Shown in pieces: positions 8,324 through 20,295 of a DNA stretch of 64,000 nucleotides. The notes under the pieces were generated by a model. That model was given only the letters and a program-made list of their open reading frames with translations. It had not been told where the DNA came from and made no database searches. The number at the start of each line of letters is the position of its first letter. Within the stretch, counting starts at the first letter, position 1. Position numbers and translations under genes: made by a program. This stretch comes from Firmicutes bacterium AF25-13AC (lineage in GTDB: Bacteria > Bacillota > Clostridia > Lachnospirales > Lachnospiraceae): positions 1 through 64,000 of the forward strand of contig QUFP01000020.1 in assembly GCA_003478935.1 (NCBI GenBank), read 5' to 3'.

Positions 8324-11300
8324 ATGCCGGAAAATAAAACCGATGGAGGACAGTCAATTGCTTTTGAGTCCATTAAGATTGGTCTTGCTTCCCCTGAGAA
8401 GATCAGAGAGTGGTCAAGAGGCGCTGTCACAAAGGCTGAAACAATTAACTACAGAACGCTGAAGCCGGAACCGGATGGCTTATTCTGTGAGCGTATTTTC
8501 GGACCGCAGAAGGACTGGGAGTGTCACTGTGGAAAGTATAAGAAGATTCGTTACAAGGATATGATTTGTGATCGTTGTGGTGTTGAGGTTACAAAGTCCA
8601 GTGTCCGCCGTGAGCGTATGGGACATATCGAGCTGGCAGCTCCGGTTTCCCATATCTGGTATTTCAAGGGTATTCCGAGCCGTATGGGCCTGATCCTTGA
8701 TATTTCACCAAGAAATCTTGATAAGATTTTATATTTTGCATCCTATGTCGTTCTTGACAGGGGTGAGTCTGATCTGAATTATAAGCAGGTACTCTCCGAG
8801 AGAGAGTACCGCGATGCAATCGAGCAGTACGGCTATGGCAAGTTCCGTGTAGGAATGGGTGCCGAGGCAATTCAGGAGCTGTTAAAGGCAATTGACCTTG
8901 AGAAGGATTCTGAGGAACTTCGCGCAGAGCTTAAGGATGCATCAGGCCAGAAGCGTGCTCGTATCATCAAGAGATTAGAGGTTGTTGAGGCATTCCGTAA
9001 TTCTGGAAATCGTCCTGAGTGGATGATTCTTGATGCTATCCCGGTTATGCCGCCGGATCTTCGTCCTATGGTTCAGCTGGATGGAGGAAGATTTGCAACA
9101 TCTGATTTGAATGATCTGTATCGTCGTATTATTAATAGAAATAACCGTCTGGAAAGACTGCTTGAGTTAGGCGCTCCGGACATCATCGTGCGCAACGAGA
9201 AGCGTATGCTTCAGGAGGCAGTTGATGCCCTGATCGATAACGGTCGTCGTGGCCGTGCCGTAACAGGACCTGGAAATCGTAACTTAAAGTCTCTTTCTGA
9301 TATGTTAAAGGGTAAGCAGGGACGTTTCCGTCAGAACCTGTTAGGTAAGCGTGTTGACTATTCTGGTCGTTCTGTTATCGTCGTAGGACCAGAGTTAAAG
9401 ATTTATCAGTGTGGTCTTCCGAAGGAGATGGCAATCGAGCTGTTCAAGCCTTTCGTTATGAAGGAGCTTGTTGAGAACGGTTCTGCTCACAATATCAAGA
9501 GTGCAAAGAAGATGGTAGAGCGTCTTGAAACAAAGGTTTGGGATGTGCTTGAGAATGTAATTAAAGAGCATCCTGTTATGTTAAATCGTGCACCTACACT
9601 TCACAGACTTGGTATTCAGGCATTCGAGCCAATCCTTGTTGAAGGTAAGGCAATTAAGCTTCATCCGCTTGTTTGTACCGCATTCAACGCCGACTTCGAT
9701 GGAGACCAGATGGCTGTCCATCTGCCGCTGTCCTTAGAGGCACAGGCAGAGTGCCGTTTCATGCTGCTGTCCCCGAACAACCTGTTAAAGCCGTCTGATG
9801 GAGGTCCTGTAGCAGTTCCTTCTCAGGATATGGTCCTTGGTATTTATTACCTGACTCAGGAAAGACCAGGTGCAAAGGGCGAGGGCATGTGCTTTAAGAG
9901 TATGGACGAGGCACTGCTTGCATATGAGAATGGCTGCATTACATTCCACAGCAGAATCAAGATTCGTGTAAGAAAGACAATGGCAGATGGCACTGTTCTT
10001 CAGGATACACTTGATACTACACTTGGAAGAAGTATGTTTAATGAAATCCTTCCACAGGATTTAGGATATGTAGACAGAAGCATTCCAGAGAACGCATTAA
10101 AGCTTGAGGTTGACTTCCATGTCGGCAAGAAGCAGTTAAAGCAGATTCTGGAGAAGGTTATCAATACACACGGAGCAACAAAGACTGCTGAAGTTCTTGA
10201 CTCCATTAAGGCAATGGGTTACAAGTACTCAACAAGAGCAGCTATGACCGTATCCATATCTGATATGACAGTTCCGCCGCAGAAGCCAGAGATGATTAAG
10301 AAGGCTCAGGCAACTGTTGACCAGATTGCAAAGCACTACAAGATGGGTTGGATCACCGATGAGGAGCGTTACAACCAGGTTATCAAGACTTGGGAAGCAA
10401 CTGATAAGGAGCTGACAAAGGCACTTCTTGATGGTCTTGATAAGTACAACAACATCTTCATGATGGCTGACTCTGGTGCCCGTGGTTCTGATAAGCAGAT
10501 TAAGCAGCTGGCTGGTATGCGTGGACTTATGGCAAACACAACTGGTAAGGCAATCGAACTTCCTATTAAATCAAACTTCCGTGAAGGTCTTGACGTATTG
10601 GAGTACTTCATTTCCGCTCATGGTGCAAGAAAGGGTATGTCCGATACCGCACTTCGTACCGCTGACTCTGGTTACTTGACAAGACGTCTTGTTGATGTAT
10701 CTCAGCAGCTTATGGTTCGTGAGATGGATTGTTGTGAAGGAAAGAACATTCCATATATGGAAATCGGTTCCTTTATGAATGGTCAGGAAGTTGTTGAGCA
10801 GCTTCAGGAGCGTATGACCGGCAGATTTATCGCAGAGACAATTGTTGATCCTGATACAGGAGAAGAAATTATTCACGAAAACTGCATGGTAACACCAAAG
10901 CGTGCTGCAAAGATTATGAATGCACTTGAGCGCATGGGCAGACATACAGTAAAGATCCGTACTGTTCTTAGCTGCCGTTCCCATGTGGGAATTTGTGCAA
11001 AGTGTTATGGTTCCAACCTGGCAACAGGACAGGCTGTACAGATCGGTGAGGCTGTTGGTATTATCGCAGCTCAGTCTATCGGTGAGCCTGGTACACAGCT
11101 GACCATGAGAACCTTCCATAGTGGTGGTGTTGCCGGCGGCGATATCACACAGGGTCTTCCTCGTGTCGAGGAGCTTTTCGAGGCACGTAAGCCAAAGGGT
11201 GTTGCAATCGTAACTGAGATTGGCGGTATTGCTACTGTTAAGGATGTCAAGAAGAAGAGAGAGATTATCGTAACAGATCCGGAAAGCGGAGAGTCAAAGA

Positions 11301-12097
11301 CTTATATGATCCCATATGATGCAAGAATCCGTCCGATCGACGGCAAGGTAATAAATGCCGGTGATCCTCTGACAGAAGGTAGCATCAACCCGCATGATAT
11401 CCTGCGTATTCAGGGTGTTCGTGCCGTACAGGATTACATGCTTCAGGAAGTTCAGCGTGTATATCGTCTGCAGGGTGTTGAGATCAACGATAAGCATATC
11501 GAAGTAATTGTTCGTCAGATGTTAAAGAAGATCCGTATCGAGAGAAGCGGAGATTCTGATGTTCTTCCAGGTGTATCTATGGATGTTCTTGATTTTGACG
11601 ATATGAACGAGAAGCTTGTCGAGGAAGGTAAGGAGCCAGCAGAAGGAAAGCAGATTATGCTTGGTATCACAAAGGCATCTCTTGCAACAAACTCCTTCCT
11701 GTCAGCAGCATCCTTCCAGGAGACTACAAAGGCTCTGACCGATGCAGCTATCAATGGCAAGGTTGACCCGCTGCTTGGTATGAAGGAAAATGTTATCATC
11801 GGTAAGCTGCTTCCAGTAGGTACTGGTATGAAGCGTTATCGCAATCTGGAACTCAATACAGATTATCAGCAGTCTGATATTGTTGATTTCTCTGATGATG
11901 AGACTGAGACTGCAGGTGATGATACTATCGAGCTTTCTGAGGATTTTGATGAGTCTGATGATGCAGACGAGGCTGTAAAGGCAGCTGAGGAAGCATTTGC
12001 AGATGATGATGATACAGATGCAGATACAGACACAGATGATTTCGATGAGGAATATTTAAAGGCATTTTCTAAATCAGATGATTCTGATGCAGAATAA
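8324..12097 (+). CDS. rpoC: DNA-directed RNA polymerase subunit beta'
   Basis: This is the 1257-residue largest subunit, which holds the catalytic magnesium in NADFDGD (Asp 457, 459, 461). The N-terminal zinc site (CHCGKYKK...CDRCG) and the second zinc site ([13 protein letters not shown]) are intact. The C-terminus carries a tail of about 75 residues that is almost entirely Asp, Glu, Ser and Ala, matching a similar acidic tail on RpoB. It is preceded by a GAAGGGAG site, and its terminator is at 12109-12150. Confidence 0.97.
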   Translation: MPENKTDGGQSIAFESIKIGLASPEKIREWSRGAVTKAETINYRTLKPEPDGLFCERIFGPQKDWECHCGKYKKIRYKDMICDRCGVEVTKSSVRRERMGHIELAAPVSHIWYFKGIPSRMGLILDISPRNLDKILYFASYVVLDRGESDLNYKQVLSEREYRDAIEQYGYGKFRVGMGAEAIQELLKAIDLEKDSEELRAELKDASGQKRARIIKRLEVVEAFRNSGNRPEWMILDAIPVMPPDLRPMVQLDGGRFATSDLNDLYRRIINRNNRLERLLELGAPDIIVRNEKRMLQEAVDALIDNGRRGRAVTGPGNRNLKSLSDMLKGKQGRFRQNLLGKRVDYSGRSVIVVGPELKIYQCGLPKEMAIELFKPFVMKELVENGSAHNIKSAKKMVERLETKVWDVLENVIKEHPVMLNRAPTLHRLGIQAFEPILVEGKAIKLHPLVCTAFNADFDGDQMAVHLPLSLEAQAECRFMLLSPNNLLKPSDGGPVAVPSQDMVLGIYYLTQERPGAKGEGMCFKSMDEALLAYENGCITFHSRIKIRVRKTMADGTVLQDTLDTTLGRSMFNEILPQDLGYVDRSIPENALKLEVDFHVGKKQLKQILEKVINTHGATKTAEVLDSIKAMGYKYSTRAAMTVSISDMTVPPQKPEMIKKAQATVDQIAKHYKMGWITDEERYNQVIKTWEATDKELTKALLDGLDKYNNIFMMADSGARGSDKQIKQLAGMRGLMANTTGKAIELPIKSNFREGLDVLEYFISAHGARKGMSDTALRTADSGYLTRRLVDVSQQLMVREMDCCEGKNIPYMEIGSFMNGQEVVEQLQERMTGRFIAETIVDPDTGEEIIHENCMVTPKRAAKIMNALERMGRHTVKIRTVLSCRSHVGICAKCYGSNLATGQAVQIGEAVGIIAAQSIGEPGTQLTMRTFHSGGVAGGDITQGLPRVEELFEARKPKGVAIVTEIGGIATVKDVKKKREIIVTDPESGESKTYMIPYDARIRPIDGKVINAGDPLTEGSINPHDILRIQGVRAVQDYMLQEVQRVYRLQGVEINDKHIEVIVRQMLKKIRIERSGDSDVLPGVSMDVLDFDDMNEKLVEEGKEPAEGKQIMLGITKASLATNSFLSAASFQETTKALTDAAINGKVDPLLGMKENVIIGKLLPVGTGMKRYRNLELNTDYQQSDIVDFSDDETETAGDDTIELSEDFDESDDADEAVKAAEEAFADDDDTDADTDTDDFDEEYLKAFSKSDDSDAE

Positions 12098-12108
12098 AAT
12101 GTAAAAAA

Positions 12109-12150
12109 AGCTGTTCCGGTGGCAATGCTGTCGGAACAGCTTTTTTATCA
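12109..12150 (+). terminator. Terminator of rpoB-rpoC
   Basis: AAGCTGTTCCG pairs with CGGAACAGCTT and is followed by six T. Confidence 0.9.
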
Positions 12151-12193
12151 ACAAAAAATGTTGATAAAAATGTGTAAAAACTTGAATTTCCTA

Positions 12194-12222
12194 TTGACAG
12201 AAAAATATAAAGGATATATAAT
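12194..12222 (+). promoter_or_regulatory. Promoter of the str operon (rpsL)
   Basis: TTGACA at 12194-12199 and a perfect TATAAT at 12217-12222 have a 17-base spacer. It is one of the strongest promoters in the window. Confidence 0.88.
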
Positions 12223-12322
12223 CTAAGGGCATGTGGCCTTGGAAGCAAAATGCTGTCCAACAACCGGGCTTGCATGATTCATTACATTATAATGTTTTTA
12301 ATTTCCGCAGGAGGTGAAACGG

Positions 12323-12744
12323 ATGCCTACATTTAATCAGTTAGTTAGAAAAGGAAGACAGACTCTGCAGAAGAAGTCTACTGCTCCGGCACTTCAGAAG
12401 GGATATAACTCCTTAAAGAAGAAGTCTACCGACAAGAGTGCTCCGCAGAAGAGAGGTGTTTGTACTGCAGTTAAGACAGCTACTCCTAAGAAGCCGAACT
12501 CAGCTCTTAGAAAGATCGCCAGAGTACGTCTTTCCAATGGAATCGAAGTAACAAGCTACATCCCAGGTGAGGGACATAACCTCAGGAGCATAGCGTAGTT
12601 CTGATCCGTGGCGGCCGTGTTAAGGACTTACCAGGTACCAGATACCATATCGTAAGAGGAACCCTTGATACAGCAGGTGTTGCTAAGAGACGCCAGGCTC
12701 GTTCTAAGTACGGTGCTAAGAGACCGAAGGACGCTAAGAAATAA
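12323..12744 (+). CDS. rpsL: 30S ribosomal protein S12 (one base missing in this sequence)
   Basis: S12 is the decoding-centre protein of the small subunit. The first part reads [13 protein letters not shown] through PGEGHNL, then the frame breaks near 12583 at CTCAGGAG and hits TAG. Adding one base (for example CTCCAGGAG) restores [17 protein letters not shown] and the normal C-terminus to the stop at 12742-12744, giving 140 residues. Because S12 is essential, a sequence error is the best explanation. The start is the ATG at 12323 after GCAGGAGGTG. The Lys of TPKKPNS is the streptomycin-sensitive type. Confidence 0.9.
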
Positions 12745-12813
12745 TTTTAATTAAAACTAAATAAAACGCATTTTAATTAAGAAGAGATTCTTGCGCAAAA
12801 CAAGTAAGTAAGT

Positions 12814-13489
<676 letters not shown>

Positions 13490-13535
13490 TAGTTGCATTA
13501 TCTGATATTTACAGCAAGTTAAGGAGGAAAAAATC

Positions 13536-15652
13536 TTGGCTGGAAGAGAATATCCATTGGAGAGAACCAGAAATATTGGAATTATGGCTCATATCGATGC
13601 AGGTAAGACTACTCTGACTGAGCGTATTCTGTATTATACTGGAGTTAATTATAAGATTGGTAATACCCATGAGGGTAATGCCACCATGGACTGGATGGCT
13701 CAGGAGCAGGAGAGAGGTATCACCATTACTTCCGCTGCTACCACATGTCACTGGACCCTGGAAGAGAAGACAAAGCCGAAGGCAGGCGCTCTGGAGCATC
13801 GTATCAACATCATCGATACCCCAGGTCACGTTGACTTTACTGTAGAGGTTGAGCGTTCCCTTCGTGTACTTGATGGCGCTGTCGGCGTTTTCTGTGCAAA
13901 GGGTGGTGTTGAGCCGCAGTCTGAGAACGTATGGCGTCAGGCTGATACCTACAATGTACCGAGAATGGCATTCATCAACAAGATGGATATCTTGGTGCAA
14001 ACTTCTACGGCGCTGTTGATCAGATCCGTACAAGATTAGGAAAGAACGCAATCGTTCTTCAGCTTCCAATCGGTAAGGAAGATGATTTCAAGGGAATCAT
14101 CGACCTGTTCGAAATGCAGGCATATATCTACAATGATGAGAAGGGTGATGATATCACCGTTTGCGATATCCCAGAGGATATGAAAGAGCAGGCAGAAGAG
14201 TATCATACTGAGCTGATCGAGAAGATCTGCGAGCTTGATGATGATCTGATGATGCAGTACCTTGAGGGCGAGGAGATCGCTGTTGAGGATCTGAAGGCTG
14301 CTCTTCGTAAGGGTTGCTGCAATTGTACCGCTATTCCGGTATGCTGTGGTAGTGCTTATCGTAACAAGGGTGTTCAGAAGCTTCTTGATGCTGTTGTAGA
14401 GTTCATGCCGTCTCCAATCGACATCCCACCGATTAAGGGTGTTGATATGGATGGAAATGAAGTTGTAAGACATTCTTCTGATGAAGAGCCATTTGCAGCT
14501 CTGGCATTCAAGATCATGGCTGACCCATTTGTTGGTAAGTTAGCATATTTCAGAGTTTACTCTGGTACTTTAAACTCCGGTTCCTATGTATATAACGCTA
14601 CAAAGGATAAGAAGGAGCGTGTAGGCCGTATCATGCAGATGCACGCAAATAAGCGTATGGAGCTTGATAAGGTTTATTCCGGAGATATCGCAGCAGCTGT
14701 TGGTTTCAAGATCACAACTACTGGTGATACAATCTGTGATGAGCAGCATCCAGTAATTCTTGAGTCTATGGAGTTCCCGGAGCCAGTTATCGAGTTGGCT
14801 ATCGAGCCAAAGACCAAGGCTGGACAGCAGAAGATGGGCGAGGCTCTCGCAAAGCTGGCTGAGGAGGATCCGACCTTCCGTCAGCACACTGATCAGGAAA
14901 CTGGACAGACCATCATCGCTGGTATGGGTGAGCTTCATCTGGAGATCATTGTTGACCGTCTGCTTCGTGAGTTCAAGGTTGAGGCAAACGTTGGTGCACC
15001 TCAGGTTGCTTACAAGGAAGCAATCACTAAGGCTGTTGATGTAGATAGCAAGTATGCTAAGCAGTCTGGTGGTCGTGGACAGTACGGTCATTGTAAGGTA
15101 CACTTCACACCAATGGATTACAACGGAGAAGAACTGTTCCAGTTCAAGTCTTCTGTTGTTGGTGGTGCTATTCCGAAGGAATACATCCCGGCTGTTGGCG
15201 AAGGTATCGAAGAGGCTACTAAGAGCGGTATCCTTGGCGGTTACCCGGTTATCGGTGTATGCGCTGATGTATACGACGGTTCTTATCATGAAGTCGATTC
15301 TTCTGAAATGGCATTCCACATTGCTGGTTCTATGGCATTCAAGGAAGCTATGCAGAAGGCATCCCCAGTCCTTCTTGAGCCTATCATGAAGGTTGAGGTT
15401 ACTATGCCTGAGGAATACATGGGTGACGTTATCGGTGATATCAACTCCCGTCGTGGCCGTATCGAGGGTATGGATGACCTGGGCGGTGGAAAGATCGTTA
15501 GAGGTTATGTTCCGCTGGCTGAGATGTTCGGCTATTCCACAGACCTGCGTTCTAAGACTCAGGGTCGTGGTAACTACTCTATGTTCTTTGAGAAGTATGA
15601 GCCAGTTCCGAAGAATGTTCAGGAGAAGGTTCTGAGCGCAAAGAACAAATAA
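13536..15652 (+). CDS. fusA: Elongation factor G (one base missing in this sequence)
   Basis: EF-G is the GTPase that drives translocation. G motifs are clear: [17 protein letters not shown] and NKMD. Just after NKMDI, at about 13991 (ATATCTTGG), the frame breaks; one added base restores [12 protein letters not shown] and the rest of the protein to 15652, giving 705 residues, the normal size. The start is a TTG, eight bases after AAGGAGG. The C-terminal domains IV-V are intact ([27 protein letters not shown]). A draft-sequence error is the likely cause. Confidence 0.92.
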
Positions 15653-15663
15653 ACAAAATCATA

Positions 15664-15711
15664 ATGCTGTGCAGCTTGTCTGCACGGCATATAATGATAA
15701 AATTTTTATTA
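15664..15711 (+). terminator. Possible weak terminator after fusA
   Basis: A strong 11-pair hairpin (15664-15674 with 15680-15690) is followed, after an AT-rich stretch, by a short T run at about 15703-15707. The T run is displaced, so termination may be partial. Confidence 0.45.
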
Positions 15712-15727
15712 TTTCCTAAAATTAGAC

Positions 15728-15756
15728 TTGAAAAAGTTCTCATTATGTAATATACT
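15728..15756 (+). promoter_or_regulatory. Promoter for tuf
   Basis: TTGAAA at 15728-15733 and TATACT at 15751-15756 have a 17-base spacer. It gives tuf its own transcription start in addition to any read-through from fusA. Confidence 0.8.
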
Positions 15757-15824
15757 GAGAGCAGTGTCAGTCTAACACAAGACATTTATGCCCTCTGGGC
15801 AATATTTAAGGAGGAATTTCAATC

Positions 15825-17018
15825 ATGGCAAAGGCTAAATTTGAAAGAACGAAACCGCATTGTAACATTGGTACCATCGGACACGTTGACCATGGTAAGA
15901 CTACTTTAACTGCTGCTATTACCAAGACTCTTCATGCAAGATATGGTACTGGCGAGGAAGTTGCTTTCGAGAACATCGATAAGGCTCCAGAAGAGAGAGA
16001 GAGAGGAATCACTATCTCTACCGCTCACGTTGAGTATGAGACTCCACATCGTCACTACGCTCACGTTGACTGCCCAGGACATGCTGACTACGTTAAGAAC
16101 ATGATCACCGGTGCTGCACAGATGGATGGTGCTATCCTGGTTGTAGCTGCTACCGATGGTGTTATGGCTCAGACTAGAGAGCACATCCTTCTGTCCCGTC
16201 AGGTAGGCGTTCCGTACATCGTTGTATTCATGAACAAGTGTGATATGGTAGACGATGAGGAGCTTCTTGAACTGGTTGAGATGGAGATCCGTGAGCTGTT
16301 AAACGAGTATGAGTTCCCGGGTGATGACATTCCGGTTATCAGAGGTTCAGCTCTGCAGGCTCTGAACGATCCGATGGGACCGTGGGGAGACAAGATCCTT
16401 GAGTTAATGGAAGCTGTTGATAGCTACGTTCCGGATCCGGTTCGTGATACTGATAAGCCATTCCTGATGCCAGTTGAGGACGTATTCTCTATTACTGGTC
16501 GTGGTACTGTTGCTACTGGTAGAGTAGAGAGAGGTACTCTGCATCTGAACGATTCCGTTGAGATCGTAGGTATCAAGGAAGAGAACAGAACCGTAGTTGT
16601 AACCGGTATCGAGATGTTCCGTAAGCTTCTGGATGAGGCTCAGGCTGGTGATAACATCGGTGCTCTGCTTCGTGGTGTTCAGAGAACTGATATCGAAAGA
16701 GGTCAGTGTCTGTGTAAGCCAGGTTCTGTAAAGTGCCACAAGAAGTTTACCGCTCAGGTTTACGTTCTGACCAAGGATGAGGGTGGTCGTCATACTCCAT
16801 TCTTCAACAACTACAGACCGCAGTTCTACTTCAGAACAACTGATGTTACTGGTGTTTGTGAGCTTCCGGCTGGTACCGAGATGTGTATGCCAGGTGATAA
16901 CGTAGAGATGACCATCGAGCTGATTCACCCAGTAGCTATGGAGCAGGGTCTTCGTTTCGCTATCCGTGAGGGTGGACGTACCGTTGGTTCTGGTAGAGTA
17001 GTTTCTATCATCGAATAA
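15825..17018 (+). CDS. tuf: Elongation factor Tu
   Basis: EF-Tu delivers aminoacyl-tRNA to the ribosome. The 397-residue protein has [17 protein letters not shown] and NKCD motifs and domains 2-3 complete to [17 protein letters not shown] precedes the ATG. The gene has its own promoter and a strong terminator, so the usual direct link to the S10 operon is broken here by about 16 kb of other genes. Confidence 0.97.
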   Translation: MAKAKFERTKPHCNIGTIGHVDHGKTTLTAAITKTLHARYGTGEEVAFENIDKAPEERERGITISTAHVEYETPHRHYAHVDCPGHADYVKNMITGAAQMDGAILVVAATDGVMAQTREHILLSRQVGVPYIVVFMNKCDMVDDEELLELVEMEIRELLNEYEFPGDDIPVIRGSALQALNDPMGPWGDKILELMEAVDSYVPDPVRDTDKPFLMPVEDVFSITGRGTVATGRVERGTLHLNDSVEIVGIKEENRTVVVTGIEMFRKLLDEAQAGDNIGALLRGVQRTDIERGQCLCKPGSVKCHKKFTAQVYVLTKDEGGRHTPFFNNYRPQFYFRTTDVTGVCELPAGTEMCMPGDNVEMTIELIHPVAMEQGLRFAIREGGRTVGSGRVVSIIE

Positions 17019-17061
17019 TTTACGTTTAAGTAATTAAATAAGCGTGTGAAAGCGCGTGAGA

Positions 17062-17106
17062 GACAGTCATTGCAGGCTTGCCTGCAAGTGGCTGTCTTTT
17101 TTTTAT
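17062..17106 (+). terminator. Terminator of tuf
   Basis: A long hairpin (GACAG...TTGCAGGC with GCCTGCAA...CTGTC, 17062-17096) is followed by eight T. Confidence 0.92.
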
Positions 17107-17423
17107 ATCTTTTGGTCTAAATCATGCTGACATGCAAAAGAAATAGTAATAAAATATTGTGGCTTTTTACCACACTAAACTGCTGAATAAAAAATCAGAA
17201 TTAAACTAATATAGAAGAACTGTATAGAATGAATTTCTAATATCTTGCAAAATCAAGCAAAATGACTGCTACAATCATAAAATCAACATTTGGAAAGTAT
17301 TAAAAATAATAAAATACACAAAATTTCAATGGTTAATATAAAAATTTTCTATATGATTATTCGCTTGTGAAGAATATAATAAGGACAGTCAATAAAGCAG
17401 ACACTTCAAAGGAGGAGTAAATC
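17107..17423 (+). promoter_or_regulatory. AT-rich upstream region of the sugar transporter
   Basis: There is no gene in this 317-base stretch. It holds a TGTGG/CCACA hairpin (17159-17175), a possible promoter TTGCAA (17245-17250) with TACAAT (17270-17275) at a long 19-base spacing, and a direct repeat GCAAAAT at 17247-17253 and 17257-17263, spaced ten bases, overlapping that -35. The repeat could be an operator for the AraC-type regulator at 22099; this is inference. An AAAGGAGGAG ribosome site ends the region. Confidence 0.4.
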
Positions 17424-18686
17424 ATGAAAAAGAGTAGAATTTTCCCATTACTTGTAGGAGCAGCACTTTCCAGTTCATTGGTAGCCTGCACTTCAGGATC
17501 GGGATCAGGAAACAAGACAAGTGTTGACAATAGCAAGAAGCCATTAGTATGGTTCAATCGCCAGCCATCAAACAGCTCTACAGGAGAACTTGACAAGGAC
17601 GCTTTGAACTTTAACGATAAGACATATTATGTTGGTTTTGATGCAAATCAGGGTGCTGAACTTCAGGGTCAGATGGTACTTGATTATATTAAGGAAAATG
17701 CAGCATCTATGGACCGTAATGGTGATGGCGTAATCGGTTATATCTTAGCAATCGGTGATATCGGACATAACGATTCTATCGCACGTACACGTGGTGTTCG
17801 TTCCGCACTGGGAACTGGTGTTGAGAAAGATGGAGTAGTTGATGCAGCTCCAATCGGAACAAATGCAGATGGTTCTTCAAAGATTGTTCAGGATGCTACT
17901 ATTGAAGTAGATGGAAAGGAATATACTATCCGTGAGCTGGCAGCACAGGAAATGAAGAACTCCGCAGGTGCTACATGGGATGCAGCTACTGCTGGTAACG
18001 CAATCGGAACTTGGGCAGCATCTTTTGGTGATGAGATCGATGTTGTTGTATCTAACAACGATGGTATGGGAATGTCTATGTTCAATGCATGGGCAAAGGA
18101 GAACGAAGTACCTACATTTGGTTATGATGCAAACAGTGACGCAGTTGCAGCAATTGCAGAAGGCTACGGCGGAACAATTTCCCAGCATGCAGACGTTCAG
18201 GCTTACCTGACACTGAGAGTTTTAAGAAATGCACTGGACGGTGTAGATATCGATACTGGTATTGGTACTGCAGATGCAGCAGGCAACAAGCTGGAAGAGG
18301 GTGTTGATTACAGATATAGTGCAGATGAGAGATCTTACTACGCATTAAATATTGCGATCACATCAGATAACTATAAGGATTTCACCGATTCTACCAAGGT
18401 ATACAGCAAGGTTTCAAATCAGCTGGATGCTTCTAAGAGCCCAGAGAAGAAGGTATGGTTAAATATCTACAATGCTTCTGATAACTTCTTAAGCTCAACT
18501 TATCAGCCACTTCTTCAGAATTATGATGATCTGCTGAACTTAAAGGTTGAATACATTGGTGGTGATGGTCAGACTGAGTCTAATGTTACAAACCGTCTTG
18601 GTAATCCAGGCGAATATGATGCATTCGCAATCAATATGGTTAAGACAGACAATGCAGCATCTTATACATCTCTCCTTAAGCAGTAA
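17424..18686 (+). CDS. Galactose/glucose-type ABC transporter substrate-binding lipoprotein
   Basis: This is a 420-residue extracellular binding protein, anchored by a lipobox (LVAC, Cys 22). It resembles MglB-type proteins: the calcium loop DRNGDGVIGY (from residue 97) and following GDIGHNDSIART match the galactose/glucose-binding family, as does VVSNNDGMGMS. The C-terminal 80 residues extend past the usual family end (typical length about 310-330), with a KVWLNIYNASDNF segment. It is followed by a partial terminator and then the ATPase and permease genes. The exact sugar cannot be read from sequence. Confidence 0.88.
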   Translation: MKKSRIFPLLVGAALSSSLVACTSGSGSGNKTSVDNSKKPLVWFNRQPSNSSTGELDKDALNFNDKTYYVGFDANQGAELQGQMVLDYIKENAASMDRNGDGVIGYILAIGDIGHNDSIARTRGVRSALGTGVEKDGVVDAAPIGTNADGSSKIVQDATIEVDGKEYTIRELAAQEMKNSAGATWDAATAGNAIGTWAASFGDEIDVVVSNNDGMGMSMFNAWAKENEVPTFGYDANSDAVAAIAEGYGGTISQHADVQAYLTLRVLRNALDGVDIDTGIGTADAAGNKLEEGVDYRYSADERSYYALNIAITSDNYKDFTDSTKVYSKVSNQLDASKSPEKKVWLNIYNASDNFLSSTYQPLLQNYDDLLNLKVEYIGGDGQTESNVTNRLGNPGEYDAFAINMVKTDNAASYTSLLKQ

Positions 18687-18717
18687 TTGATAGAGATTTT
18701 TTGCTAGCAAAAGGTCT

Positions 18718-18749
18718 GAGGGTGTTAGAACTTCTGACACCCTCTTTTT
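18718..18749 (+). terminator. Hairpin terminator between binding protein and ATPase
   Basis: GAGGGTGT and ACACCCTC form a stem followed by five T. It probably terminates part of the transcripts, so the binding protein is made in excess over the membrane parts. Confidence 0.75.
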
Positions 18750-18766
18750 CTGAAAGGAGTAAGGAT

Positions 18767-20275
18767 ATGGCAGAAGGCAATAAGGATATCGTCTTGTCGA
18801 TCCGCGGCATGAGCAAATCATTCGGAAGAAATAAGGTTCTAAAGCATATCGATATGGATGTGCCGAGAGGATCAATCATGGGTCTGATGGGCGAGAATGG
18901 TGCTGGTAAATCGACAATGATGAAATGTCTTTTTGGTACGTATCAAAAAGATGAAGGAACAATAATTTTAGACGGGAAAGAGATTAGCTTTACAGGTCCA
19001 AAGGATGCTTTGGAAAATGGCGTGGCAATGGTTCATCAGGAGTTGAATCAGTGTCTGGAAAGAAACGTAATTGACAATCTATTTCTTGGTCGTTACCCAA
19101 AAACATCCCTCGGAGTAATTGATGAGGGAAGAATGAAAAAAGAGGCTTCTGATTTATTCCGTAAGCTTGGCATTACGGTAGATCTTTCACAGCCGATGAA
19201 GAAGATGTCTGTTTCAAAGAGACAGATGTGTGAAATTGCAAAGGCAATTTCTTATAATTCAAAGGTGATTGTTTTGGATGAGCCAACCTCATCTCTGACA
19301 GCACCAGAAGTTGAAAAATTATTTAAGATGATGAGACAGCTTCGTGAACAGGGAATTTCACTGATCTATATCTCTCATAAGATGGATGAGATCTTTGAGA
19401 TCTGTGACCAGGTTTCTGTTCTTAGAGATGGTGCTCTTGTAATGACTAAAAACTGTAGTGATACCAATATGAATGAATTGATTTCTGCTATGGTAGGAAG
19501 ATCATTAGATAATCGTTTCCCGCCTGTTGATAATACACCGGGTGATGTGATTTTAAGAGTAGAGCATTTATCTACGAAATATGCACCGAAGCTTCAAGAT
19601 ATAACCTTTGATGTAAAAAAGGGAGAAATATTTGGTTTATATGGTCTGGTTGGAGCCGGTCGTACAGAGCTTCTTGAGACGATATTTGGTATTCGTACAA
19701 GAGCAGCCGGACGTGTCTACTATGATGATAAGCTGATGAATTTTCATTCATCAAAAGATGCAATGGATCATGGATTTGCGTTAATTACTGAGGAACGTAA
19801 GGCTGATGGATTATTCTTAAAAGCAGATATCACCTTTAATACAACAATTGCTAATATGAGTCAGTATAAATCTGGAATTGCATTATCTAAGGATGAAATG
19901 GTAAGAGCAACTGCAGAAGAAATTCGTATTATGCATACAAAGTGCATGGGACCGGATGATATGATTGCAAACCTTTCTGGTGGAAATCAGCAGAAGGCAA
20001 TCTTTGGAAGATGGCTGGAGCGTTCACCAAAGATTTTCATGATGGATGATCCGACACGAGGCATTGATGTTGGTGCTAAGTACGAGATTTATGAACTGAT
20101 TATTGATATGGCTAAGCAGGGAAAGACAATCATTGTTGTTTCATCTGAGATGCCGGAGATTCTTGGAATTACAAACCGAATCGGTGTAATGTCAAATGGT
20201 CATCTGGCAGGAATTGTAAACACCAAGGAAACAAATCAGGAAGAACTGCTTAGACTTAGTGCAAAGTATTTGTAA
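18767..20275 (+). CDS. mglA: Sugar ABC transporter ATP-binding protein (MglA-type)
   Basis: This is a 502-residue ATPase with two nucleotide-binding halves, as in galactose and ribose importers. Half one has GENGAGKST, the signature MSVSKRQM and VIVLDEPTSSL; half two has the degenerate GLVGAGRTE, LSGGNQQK and IFMMDDPTRGID. The degenerate second Walker A is normal for this family. The start is the ATG at 18767 after GAAAGGAG. It powers uptake with the permease 20 bases downstream. Confidence 0.92.
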   Translation: MAEGNKDIVLSIRGMSKSFGRNKVLKHIDMDVPRGSIMGLMGENGAGKSTMMKCLFGTYQKDEGTIILDGKEISFTGPKDALENGVAMVHQELNQCLERNVIDNLFLGRYPKTSLGVIDEGRMKKEASDLFRKLGITVDLSQPMKKMSVSKRQMCEIAKAISYNSKVIVLDEPTSSLTAPEVEKLFKMMRQLREQGISLIYISHKMDEIFEICDQVSVLRDGALVMTKNCSDTNMNELISAMVGRSLDNRFPPVDNTPGDVILRVEHLSTKYAPKLQDITFDVKKGEIFGLYGLVGAGRTELLETIFGIRTRAAGRVYYDDKLMNFHSSKDAMDHGFALITEERKADGLFLKADITFNTTIANMSQYKSGIALSKDEMVRATAEEIRIMHTKCMGPDDMIANLSGGNQQKAIFGRWLERSPKIFMMDDPTRGIDVGAKYEIYELIIDMAKQGKTIIVVSSEMPEILGITNRIGVMSNGHLAGIVNTKETNQEELLRLSAKYL

Positions 20276-20295
20276 TAGAGAGGAGTACGAGAGCT

